Assembly (NCBI GenBank): GCA_903876735.1 | Contig: CAIRAW010000001.1 | Location: forward strand, 42,199-106,198 | Source: an uncultured beta proteobacterium | GTDB lineage: Bacteria > Pseudomonadota > Gammaproteobacteria > Burkholderiales > Burkholderiaceae_C | Reading direction: 5' to 3' | Length of the DNA: 64,000 bases | Shown here: piece by piece, positions 44,100 to 50,992 of the stretch | How the letters are laid out: each line of letters opens with the position of its first letter | Numbering within the stretch: position 1 is the stretch's first letter | The notes under the pieces: generated by a model | The model's database searches: none | Told to the model about the DNA's origin: nothing | What the model saw: the letters and a program-made list of their open reading frames with translations, nothing else | Program-made: the position numbers and the translations under genes

Positions 44100-44113
44100 A
44101 CTGAAAAAACAGT
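44100..44113. promoter_or_regulatory. Short inverted repeat upstream of the sulfate-binding protein gene
   Basis: ACTG (44100-44103) and CAGT (44110-44113) flank AAAAAA. With a one-base bulge the arms extend to GAACTG and CAGTaGTTC. It lies about 75 bp before the gene, in an AT-rich stretch suitable for a LysR-type (CysB-like) site. The link to the regulator at 48302 is inference. Confidence 0.3.
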
Positions 44114-44184
44114 AGTTCCAGTTTCGATCATCCGCTTCCAGAATCCACCCCATCGCAATTTCGCAATGGATTCTGAGACTCGAC

Positions 44185-45195
44185 ATGATCAAACGCCGCA
44201 CAATTTTCAAACTCGCCGCCAGCGCCGTTCTGGCCACGGCCGCCCTGGGTGCTGCGGCCCAGCCGGCCGTGACGCTGCTCAACGTGTCGTACGACCCGAC
44301 ACGCGAGCTCTACGTCGAGTTCAACGCCGCTTTCAGCAAGTACTGGAAGGCCAAGACCGGCCAGGACGTGAGCATCAAGCAGTCGCACGGCGGCTCCGGC
44401 AAGCAGGCTCGCTCAGTCATTGACGGGCTGGACGCCGACGTCGTCACGCTGGCGCTGGCCGGTGACGTGGACGCGCTCAACAAGAACGGCGGCTGGCTGG
44501 TGCCGGACTGGCAAAAGCGCCTGCCGCACAACGCGGCGCCCTACACCTCGACCATCGTGCTGGTGGTGCGCCAGGGCAACCCCAAAGGCATCAAGGACTG
44601 GGACGACCTGATCAAACCCGGCATCAGCGTCATCACACCGAACCCGAAGACCTCGGGCGGCGCACGCTGGAACTACCTGGCGGCCTGGGAGTTCGCCAAG
44701 CGCAAGCTCGGCAGTGAAGCCAAAGCCAAGGACTTCGTCCAGGCCTTGTACAAAAATGTGCCGGTGCTCGACACCGGCGCGCGCGGTTCCTCCATCACCT
44801 TTGCCCAGCGCAATCAGGGCGACGTCTTCATCTCCTGGGAGAACGAGGCGCACCTGCTGGAAAAGGAATTCGGCAGCAAGGTTGACATCGTTTACCCCTC
44901 GATCAGCATCCTGGCCGAGCCGCCGGTGAGCGTGGTCGACAAGAACGTGGACCGCAAGGGCACACGCACCGTCGCCACCGCCTATCTGGAGTACCTCTAC
45001 AGCGACGAAGGCCAGGACATCGCCGGCAAGAACTTCTACCGCCCGATCTCGGAAAAGTTCCAGGCCAAGTACGTCAAGCAACTGCCCAGGATCAATCTGT
45101 TCACGATCGAGCAGGCCTTTGGCGGTTGGAGCAAGGCCGACAAGGATCACTTTGCCGATGGCGGCAGCTTTGACCAGATTTACCTGAAGAAGTAA
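44185..45195 (+). CDS. sbp: Sulfate/thiosulfate-binding periplasmic protein
   Basis: A 336-residue binding protein. After a signal peptide ([20 protein letters not shown]) come [20 protein letters not shown] and [18 protein letters not shown], the sulfate-binding signature, and [18 protein letters not shown]. These match Sbp/CysP. No cysU, cysW or cysA gene follows; downstream is a Mop protein and a metNIQ-like system. The receptor must therefore use a permease encoded elsewhere, or the cluster was rearranged. AT-rich DNA upstream may hold the CysB-type control site. Confidence 0.9.
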   Translation: MIKRRTIFKLAASAVLATAALGAAAQPAVTLLNVSYDPTRELYVEFNAAFSKYWKAKTGQDVSIKQSHGGSGKQARSVIDGLDADVVTLALAGDVDALNKNGGWLVPDWQKRLPHNAAPYTSTIVLVVRQGNPKGIKDWDDLIKPGISVITPNPKTSGGARWNYLAAWEFAKRKLGSEAKAKDFVQALYKNVPVLDTGARGSSITFAQRNQGDVFISWENEAHLLEKEFGSKVDIVYPSISILAEPPVSVVDKNVDRKGTRTVATAYLEYLYSDEGQDIAGKNFYRPISEKFQAKYVKQLPRINLFTIEQAFGGWSKADKDHFADGGSFDQIYLKK

Positions 45196-45230
45196 GGAAA
45201 TCTCTGTAACACACACCGGGGAGAACCAGC

Positions 45231-45440
45231 ATGATTGTTTTGCAACAACCAACCCACTCCGTGCAACTTGAGTTGGTGCGCGTGCTGCGCGTCACAACAC
45301 AGGCCTGGGGTCTGCCGCAAGCGCTCCCCAGGCAGGCCCGGCCCCGCAAGATCGCGATCCGCACCCAAACCACCCAATGCATGCCCTGGCAAAACAGCTG
45401 GTCGCGCGTGCCAGTGCAAAGCCTGCGCTGGGCCATCTGA
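45231..45440 (+). CDS. Possible 69-residue small protein of unknown function
   Basis: The ATG at 45231 follows GGGGAG with six-base spacing, a better ribosome site than that of the Mop gene after it. The 69-residue product ([20 protein letters not shown], later [13 protein letters not shown]) is basic, has no recognisable family and no membrane helix. It fills most of the 259-nt gap between the sulfate-binding protein and Mop genes. Codon use cannot settle whether it is real; it could be a leader whose translation affects the downstream genes. Confidence 0.3.
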   Translation: MIVLQQPTHSVQLELVRVLRVTTQAWGLPQALPRQARPRKIAIRTQTTQCMPWQNSWSRVPVQSLRWAI

Positions 45441-45454
45441 CCGAACGAACACTT

Positions 45455-45670
45455 ATGTCCATCAAAGCCATCAACGTACGCAACCAGTTCCGCGGCAAGG
45501 TGCACGAAATCATCCGCGGCGATGTCGTCTCGGAGATCGACGTCGAAACGCCCTGGGGCATCGTCACCTCGGTCATCACCACGCGCTCGGTGGACGAGCT
45601 GCAACTGGTGATTGGCTCCGAAGTCGTGGCGCTGGTCAAGTCGACCGAAGTGTCGATCGCCAAGCTCTAG
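45455..45670 (+). CDS. Mop-type molybdate/tungstate-binding TOBE protein (molbindin)
   Basis: A 71-residue single-domain protein: [20 protein letters not shown], then [20 protein letters not shown] and the ending [20 protein letters not shown]. This is the molbindin/TOBE fold (N-Q-F-x-G-x-V start and A-L-x-K-x-T/S-E-V end), which assembles as a hexamer and stores oxyanions such as molybdate in the cytoplasm. It lies between the sulfate-binding protein gene and the methionine-type importer, 8 nt before the latter. Its ribosome site is weak. Because sulfate and molybdate are similar oxyanions, a role in sensing or buffering is possible. Confidence 0.85.
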   Translation: MSIKAINVRNQFRGKVHEIIRGDVVSEIDVETPWGIVTSVITTRSVDELQLVIGSEVVALVKSTEVSIAKL

Positions 45671-45678
45671 GAATACCC

Positions 45679-46719
45679 GTGATCGAACTCAAGGGAATTT
45701 TTCAGACCTACCAGGGCGCCAGTGGCCCGGTGGAGGCGCTGCGTGGCATCGATCTCAAGGTGCCGCGCGGCGAGATCTTCGGCGTCATTGGCCGCAGCGG
45801 CGCGGGCAAGAGCTCGCTGGTGCGCACCATCAACCTGCTCAATCGGCCCGTGGCCGGCCAGGTGCGGGTCGATGGCCGCGACCTCACCGCACTCGCGCCC
45901 GATGCGCTGCGCACAGCGCGGCGCGACATCGGCATGATCTTTCAGCACTTCAACCTGCTGGCATCGCGCACGGTTTTTGACAACGTGGCGCTGCCGCTGG
46001 AGCTCGAAGGCATGCGTCGCGCCGATATTGCGGCGCGCGTGCTGCCGCTGCTGGAACTGGTGGGCCTGAGCGATCTCAAGGACCGCTACCCGGCGCAGAT
46101 CAGCGGCGGCCAGAAGCAGCGCGTCGGCATTGCGCGGGCGCTGGCCAGCCAGCCCAAGGTGCTGTTGTCGGACGAAGCGACCTCGGCGCTGGACCCGGAA
46201 ACGACGCGCTCCATCCTGGCGCTGCTGCGCGAGATCCGGCGCGAATTCGGCCTGACGATTGTGCTGATCACGCACCAGATGCAGGTCATCAAACAGGTGG
46301 CCGATAAGGTGGCGGTCATCGATGCCGGGCGCATCGTGGAACAGGGCCAGACCCTGGAGGTATTCAGCCGCCCGCAACACGAGGTCACGCGCAGCCTGCT
46401 CGACGATGTGGTGCCTCAGACACTGCCGGAGCCGGTACTGGCGCGGGTACGCGCCATTCTGGGCACCGCACCCGCCTCGCAGGCGCAACTGCTGCGCCTG
46501 GTGTTTTCCGGTTGTGAATCGGATCAGCCGATCCTGTCAGACGTGATCCGGCGTTTCAGCGTGGACCTCAACATCCTGCACGGCCAGATCGATGAAGTAC
46601 AGGGCCGCCCCTTTGGCGCGCTCGCCGTGCTGGCGCGTGGTGCCACTGAGCAACTTCGCGCCACGGTGGCCTATCTGCGAAGCAGCGGCGTGCTGGTCCA
46701 GGAGGTATCCCATGTTTAG
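45679..46719 (+). CDS. metN: Methionine-type ABC importer ATPase
   Basis: A 346-residue ABC ATPase. Walker A is [10 protein letters not shown] near residue 38, signature [15 protein letters not shown] near 140, and Walker [14 protein letters not shown] near 160. A C-terminal NIL regulatory domain begins near [20 protein letters not shown]. In MetN this domain binds methionine and inhibits the pump. The GTG at 45679 gives the normal N-terminus; a longer frame reaching back to 45235 would overlap the Mop gene and is rejected. It overlaps the permease start by 8 nt. Confidence 0.9.
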   Translation: MIELKGIFQTYQGASGPVEALRGIDLKVPRGEIFGVIGRSGAGKSSLVRTINLLNRPVAGQVRVDGRDLTALAPDALRTARRDIGMIFQHFNLLASRTVFDNVALPLELEGMRRADIAARVLPLLELVGLSDLKDRYPAQISGGQKQRVGIARALASQPKVLLSDEATSALDPETTRSILALLREIRREFGLTIVLITHQMQVIKQVADKVAVIDAGRIVEQGQTLEVFSRPQHEVTRSLLDDVVPQTLPEPVLARVRAILGTAPASQAQLLRLVFSGCESDQPILSDVIRRFSVDLNILHGQIDEVQGRPFGALAVLARGATEQLRATVAYLRSSGVLVQEVSHV

Positions 46720-47377
46720 CACCTTCAGCGCCGAACTGCTTGAACTCTTTGTCAGTTCGCTGGGCGAGACCATCGTCATGGTCGGCATCTCGGGTCTGCT
46801 CGGATCGGTGATTGGCATCCCGCTGGGCGTTTACCTGCGCCTGACGGACCGCGGCGGCGTGCTCGCCAACAGCCCGGCGAACCGGCTCGTTGGCGGCATC
46901 GTCAACGCCGTGCGCTCAACGCCTTTCATCATCCTGCTGGTGGCTGTGATTCCGCTGACGCGCTTGCTCACCGGCTCCTCCATCGGCACGGCGGCCGCCG
47001 TCGTGCCGTTGACGCTGGCGGCCGGTCCGTTCGTGGCGCGGCTGGTGGAGTCGGCGCTGCGCGAAGTGGACCACGGTCTGATCGAAGCGGCGCAGGCCAT
47101 GGGTGCAAACACCCAGCAGATCGTCTTCAAGGTGCTGCTACCCGAAGCCCTGCCCGGCATCGTGGCGGCGCTGACGATCACCCTGGTGAGCCTGACCGGT
47201 TACTCGGCCATGGCCGGCGCCATCGGCGGTGGCGGACTCGGTGACCTCGGCATCCGCTACGGTTATCAGCGCTTCCTGCCCGAAGTGATGGCCGCCGTGG
47301 TGCTGATCCTCGTGCTCTTCGTGCAAGCCGTGCAAAGCCTGGGCGACGCGCTGGTGCGGCGCATCAGCCACAAATGA
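46712..47377 (+). CDS. metI: Methionine-type ABC importer permease
   Basis: A 221-residue inner-membrane permease with about five helices and the coupling loop [43 protein letters not shown] is the conserved first channel segment. The ATG at 46712 has AGGAGG at 46700-46705 and lies inside the metN 3' end. It forms the channel as a homodimer in MetNIQ systems. A repeat element lies between it and the binding-protein gene. Confidence 0.9.
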   Translation: MFSTFSAELLELFVSSLGETIVMVGISGLLGSVIGIPLGVYLRLTDRGGVLANSPANRLVGGIVNAVRSTPFIILLVAVIPLTRLLTGSSIGTAAAVVPLTLAAGPFVARLVESALREVDHGLIEAAQAMGANTQQIVFKVLLPEALPGIVAALTITLVSLTGYSAMAGAIGGGGLGDLGIRYGYQRFLPEVMAAVVLILVLFVQAVQSLGDALVRRISHK

Positions 47378-47386
47378 GCACCCGGT

Positions 47387-47471
47387 TGTCATGCCGTCCC
47401 CGGATCAGGTCCGGGGGATCCGGGATCCACTGCCATACGACCATGGATTGCGGGTCGGAGCCCGCAATGAC
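47387..47471. repeat. REP-like element, copy C (diverged)
   Basis: TGTCATGCCGTCCCCGGA with a return arm TCCGGGG forms the first hairpin. ATTGCGGGTCGGAGCCCGCAAT followed by GAC ends the element near 47471. The loop has changed from CAAG to GGAG-type bases while the GCGGG/CCCGC stem is intact. It sits inside the metNIQ operon, between permease and binding protein. Confidence 0.8.
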
Positions 47472-47504
47472 GAATTTTTCAATCTTTTATCTCAAGGACT
47501 CATC

Positions 47505-48299
47505 ATGACCAAACGACTTTTCATCCAATCCGCCATCGCCCTGCTGGCCGCGGCCACCCTGGTGCCGGCCACGGCGCAGGACAAGCCGATCAAGATCGGC
47601 GTCACGGCCGGACCGCACGCCCAGATCCTGGAGCAGGTCAAGAAACTGGCCGAGAAAGACGGCCTGAAAATCCAGATCATCGAGTTCAGCGACTACGTTC
47701 AGCCCAACGCCGCGCTGGCCGCTGGCGATCTCGACGCCAACAGCTACCAGCACAAGCCCTACCTCGATCAGCAGATCAAGGACCGCGGCTACAAATTCGT
47801 GTCCGTCGGCTACACCGTCAACTTCCCGATCGGCCTGTACTCAAAGAAAGTGAAATCACTGGGCGAGCTCAAGGAAGGCGCCAAGTTCGGCATCCCGAAC
47901 GACCCGACCAATGGCGGGCGTGTGCTGCTGGTGCTGCAGGACCAGCGCCTGATCAAGCTCAAACCCGAAGCCGGCCTGAAGGCCACGCCGCTGGACGTGA
48001 TCGAAAACCCGAAAAAGCTCAAGTTTGTCGAGCTCGACGCGGCCCAGTTGCCGCGCTCGCTTGATGATCTGGACGCTGCCGCCATCAACACCAACTATGC
48101 GCTGCCAGCGGGTCTGCAACCCAGCCGCGACGCCATCGCACAGGAAAACGCCAAGAGCCCCTACGTCAACCTGATTGCGGTGCGTGAACAGGACAAGGAC
48201 AAACCCTGGGTTGCCAAGCTGGTCAAGACCTACCACTCGGAAGAAATCCGCAAATTCATCCAGAGCGAATTCAAGGGCGCGGTTCTGGCCGGTTTCTGA
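47505..48299 (+). CDS. metQ: Methionine-type ABC importer binding lipoprotein-family protein
   Basis: A 264-residue NlpA/MetQ-family receptor. The signal peptide is FIQSAIALLAAATLVPATAQ, with no lipobox cysteine visible, so it is probably soluble in the periplasm. The mature protein has IKIGVTAGPHAQILEQVKK, FSDYVQPNAALAAGDLDANSYQHKPYL and LDAAAINTNYALPAGLQPS, all strongly conserved in MetQ. AAGGA precedes the ATG at 47505. In CysB-controlled clusters such receptors may bind methionine or another sulfur compound. Confidence 0.9.
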   Translation: MTKRLFIQSAIALLAAATLVPATAQDKPIKIGVTAGPHAQILEQVKKLAEKDGLKIQIIEFSDYVQPNAALAAGDLDANSYQHKPYLDQQIKDRGYKFVSVGYTVNFPIGLYSKKVKSLGELKEGAKFGIPNDPTNGGRVLLVLQDQRLIKLKPEAGLKATPLDVIENPKKLKFVELDAAQLPRSLDDLDAAAINTNYALPAGLQPSRDAIAQENAKSPYVNLIAVREQDKDKPWVAKLVKTYHSEEIRKFIQSEFKGAVLAGF

Positions 48300-48301
48300 G
48301 C

Positions 48302-49240
48302 ATGAACTTCCAGCAACTGCGCTCGGTGCGCGTCACGGTGCAAAGCGGCTTCAACCTGACCGAAGTTGCCACCATCCTGTGCACCTCGCAGCCCGGTGTG
48401 AGCCGCCAGATCCGGGAGCTGGAAGAGGAGCTGGGCGTCGATATCTTCGTGCGCGCCGGCAAGCGACTGACCGGTCTCACGCCGCCCGGTGCTGCCTTGT
48501 TGCCCATCGTCGAACGCATGCTGCTCGACGCCGACAACCTCAAGCGAGCCGGCGAGGACTTCGCCTCGCGCGTTGATGGCCGCCTGACGGTGGCCGCCAC
48601 CCATTCGCAGGCACGCTATGCGCTGCCGCACGTGGTGCGCGATTTCCGCACGCTGTTTCCCCGCGTCAGCCTGCACCTGCACCAAGGTTCGCCCAAACAG
48701 GTGGCCGAGATGCTGCTCTCAGGTGAAGCCGACATTGGCGTCGCCACCGAGGCCTTGGCGCTCTACCCGCAACTGGTGACGCTGCCCTGCTACCGCTGGA
48801 CCCACAGCATCGTCGTGCCACCCGACCATCCGCTGCTGGCGCACGGCGCTATGGTGACGCTGCAGCAACTGGCCGAGTACCCGATCATCACCTACAACCT
48901 GGGCTACACCGGTCGATCGCACATTGACGACGCCTTCGAGCGCGCCGGCCTGCAGCCCAACGTCGTGCTGACGGCCATGGACGCCGACGTTATCAAGACC
49001 TACGTCGAGCTCGGCATGGGCGTGGGCATCATCGCCTCGATCGCGCTCGACGCCGAACGCGACGCGCACCTGCGCATGCTTGATGCGCGCCACCTGTTCG
49101 AGATCAACCTGACACGCCTGGCGATCCGGCGCGGCACCTGGCTGCGCGGCTACGCTTACCGTTTCATCGAGACCTTCGCGCCGACCCTGACGCGGGCCGT
49201 GGTCGAAAGCGCCGTCAACGAACTGCAAGCCGTCGATTGA
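48302..49240 (+). CDS. CysB/Cbl-type LysR regulator
   Basis: A 312-residue LysR-type activator. The N-terminal helix-turn-helix reads FNLTEVATILCTSQPGVSRQIRELEEELG and ends with GKRLTGLTPPG, the exact pattern of CysB and Cbl. The effector domain has TIVVxx-like segments including ATHSQARYALPHVV and HQGSPKQVAEMLLSGEADIGVATE, which line the sulfate, N-acetylserine or APS site. It begins 2 nt after metQ. It probably activates sulfur-starvation genes, including this cluster; CysB and Cbl cannot be separated by eye. Confidence 0.87.
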   Translation: MNFQQLRSVRVTVQSGFNLTEVATILCTSQPGVSRQIRELEEELGVDIFVRAGKRLTGLTPPGAALLPIVERMLLDADNLKRAGEDFASRVDGRLTVAATHSQARYALPHVVRDFRTLFPRVSLHLHQGSPKQVAEMLLSGEADIGVATEALALYPQLVTLPCYRWTHSIVVPPDHPLLAHGAMVTLQQLAEYPIITYNLGYTGRSHIDDAFERAGLQPNVVLTAMDADVIKTYVELGMGVGIIASIALDAERDAHLRMLDARHLFEINLTRLAIRRGTWLRGYAYRFIETFAPTLTRAVVESAVNELQAVD

Positions 49241-49286
49241 GCCCACGCTTAGCCTGTTTTCGACTATCGATATGCCAATTGCGTCG

Positions 49287-49315
49287 TTGCGTTGGATTAA
49301 CACTGACCCTAGAAT
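49287..49315 (+). promoter_or_regulatory. Promoter of the sox operon
   Basis: TTGCGT (49287-49292) and TAGAAT (49310-49315) with a 17-bp spacer. It lies 114 bp upstream of soxB and after the LysR gene. The leader has no structure I can name as a riboswitch. Confidence 0.5.
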
Positions 49316-49428
49316 GGTTTTAGCGCAGTGAGCTTGGACCAGCAGGTCTATGCAGTGCGCCTCCGGCTCTAACTTTCATCGGCATTGTCGATGGGCTTTC
49401 AGGGTCGACATGTGGTGACCAACCCAGC

Positions 49429-50694
49429 ATGAATGAACCGAACAAAAGAAGCCAATACTCGGCATGGAACCTGTTTGCGGCAGGCCCCTCGCACCAGGAC
49501 TGGGCGCCAGCCTGGCTTGATGCCGAACCCAAACCACGCTACGACGCCATCATCATTGGCGGCGGCGGCCATGGCCTGGCGACCGCCTACTACCTGGCAA
49601 AAAACCACGGCATCACGAATGTGGCGCTGCTGGAGAAAGGCTGGATCGGTGGCGGCAACACCGGGCGCAACACGACCATCGTGCGCTCCAACTACCTTTA
49701 CCCACAAAGCGCGCGGCTCTACGACTTTGCACTCAAGCTCTACGAGGGGCTTTCCACTGAGCTCAACTTCAACATCATGCTCAGCCAGCGCGGTCTGATC
49801 ACGCTGGCCCACTCGCGCCACGACCTGGACAATCTCTCGCGCTGGGCCAATGCCATGCACTTCAACGGCATTGAAGCCGAGATCCTGGAAGCGCAGCAGG
49901 TGCGTGAACTCGCGCCGCGCCTGAACTTCGCTCCGAATGCGCGCTACCCGATTCTGGGCGGTCTGATCCAGCGCCGCGCCGGTACGGCACGCCACGACGC
50001 AGTGGCCTGGGGCTACGCGCGCGCCGCCTCGGCGCTGGGCGTCGACATAGTGCAAAACTGCGCCGTCACCGGCTTCATCAAGCAGGGCGATCGCGTGGTC
50101 GGCGTGCAAACCACGCGTGGCGAGATCCGCGCTGAGAAAGTGGCGGCAGCCGTGGCCGGCAACTCCAGCGAGATCGCCGCCATGGCCGGTTTTCGCCTGC
50201 CCGTGACCAGCTACTCGCTGCAGGCCATGGTGTCCGAGTCGGTCAAACCGGTGCTTGACACCGTGGTGCTGTCGCCGGCGGTGGGCACCTACTGGAGCCA
50301 GTCCGACAAGGGCGAGATCGTGTTCGGCGGCGCGCTTGACCTGTTCCCGTCCTACGCGCAGCGCGGCAGTTTCGCGATCACGCAGCAGGTGCTGGCCGCC
50401 ACTGCCGAGATGTTCCCGTCCTTTGGCCGCCTGCGCGTGCTACGCCAATGGTCCGGCACGGTCGACGTGGTGCAGGATTCGAGTCCGATCATCGGCGCCA
50501 CCGGTGTGCCCGGCCTCTACATCAACTGCGGCTGGGGCACGGGCGGTTTCAAGACAATACCTGTTGGCGGCTGGACGCTGGCGCATCTGCTGGCCACGGG
50601 CAAGAACCACGAACTGGCCGAGCCCTTCCAACTCGAACGCTTCCACAGCGGCAGATTGATCGACGAAGCCGGCGCTGCCGGCATCGCGCACTGA
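49429..50694 (+). CDS. soxB: Sarcosine oxidase subunit beta
   Basis: A 421-residue FAD enzyme subunit. The N-terminal dinucleotide motif is DAIIIGGGGHGLATAYYLAK, followed by GWIGGGNTGRNTTIVRSNYL, typical of heterotetrameric sarcosine oxidase beta with its covalent FMN histidine region. The C-terminal part has WSGTVDVVQDSSPIIG and the NCGWGTGGFKTIP substrate/FAD segment. With the alpha, gamma and delta subunits it oxidises sarcosine to glycine, passing the methyl group to tetrahydrofolate. It opens the soxBDAG operon. Confidence 0.92.
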   Translation: MNEPNKRSQYSAWNLFAAGPSHQDWAPAWLDAEPKPRYDAIIIGGGGHGLATAYYLAKNHGITNVALLEKGWIGGGNTGRNTTIVRSNYLYPQSARLYDFALKLYEGLSTELNFNIMLSQRGLITLAHSRHDLDNLSRWANAMHFNGIEAEILEAQQVRELAPRLNFAPNARYPILGGLIQRRAGTARHDAVAWGYARAASALGVDIVQNCAVTGFIKQGDRVVGVQTTRGEIRAEKVAAAVAGNSSEIAAMAGFRLPVTSYSLQAMVSESVKPVLDTVVLSPAVGTYWSQSDKGEIVFGGALDLFPSYAQRGSFAITQQVLAATAEMFPSFGRLRVLRQWSGTVDVVQDSSPIIGATGVPGLYINCGWGTGGFKTIPVGGWTLAHLLATGKNHELAEPFQLERFHSGRLIDEAGAAGIAH

Positions 50695-50704
50695 GAACCA
50701 AACC

Positions 50705-50992
50705 ATGATGACACTCAACTGCCCCTGGTGCGGAGCCCGGCCCGACAACGAATTCAACTGCGGTGGCACCTCGCACATCCAGCGCCCCGCGCTCGACTGC
50801 AGCGACGAAACCTGGGGCGACTATATGTTTGGCCGCACCAACCCGCGTGGCCTGCACGCCGAACGCTGGCGCCACACCTTTGGCTGCGGTCAGTGGTTCA
50901 ACGTGCTGCGCGACACCATCAGCCACGAGATCCACGCCGTCTACCGCATGACCGATCCAAAGCCCGAAGCGGCACGGGAGATAAAGCCATGA
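50705..50992 (+). CDS. soxD: Sarcosine oxidase subunit delta
   Basis: A 95-residue zinc-binding subunit. It has CPWCGARPDNEFNCGG at the N-terminus and later HTFGCGQWFNVLRDT, giving the expected Cys/His metal ligands. ATG codons at 50705 and 50708 are both possible. It starts 10 nt after soxB and its stop overlaps the soxA start by ATGA. It has no enzymatic role on its own and helps hold the complex together. Confidence 0.92.
   Translation: MMTLNCPWCGARPDNEFNCGGTSHIQRPALDCSDETWGDYMFGRTNPRGLHAERWRHTFGCGQWFNVLRDTISHEIHAVYRMTDPKPEAAREIKP

Noticed and set aside
45235..45678. 148-residue N-terminal extension of metN
   Set aside because: It overlaps the well-supported Mop gene in another frame, and MetN normally begins at the GTG at 45679.
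49316..49428. Possible glycine riboswitch in the sox leader
   Set aside because: I could not find the conserved tandem aptamer core; the leader shows no convincing fold.
50728..50988. N-terminal extension of soxA
   Set aside because: It lies out of frame over soxD, whose zinc-ligand pattern is clear; soxA starts at the ATGA overlap.
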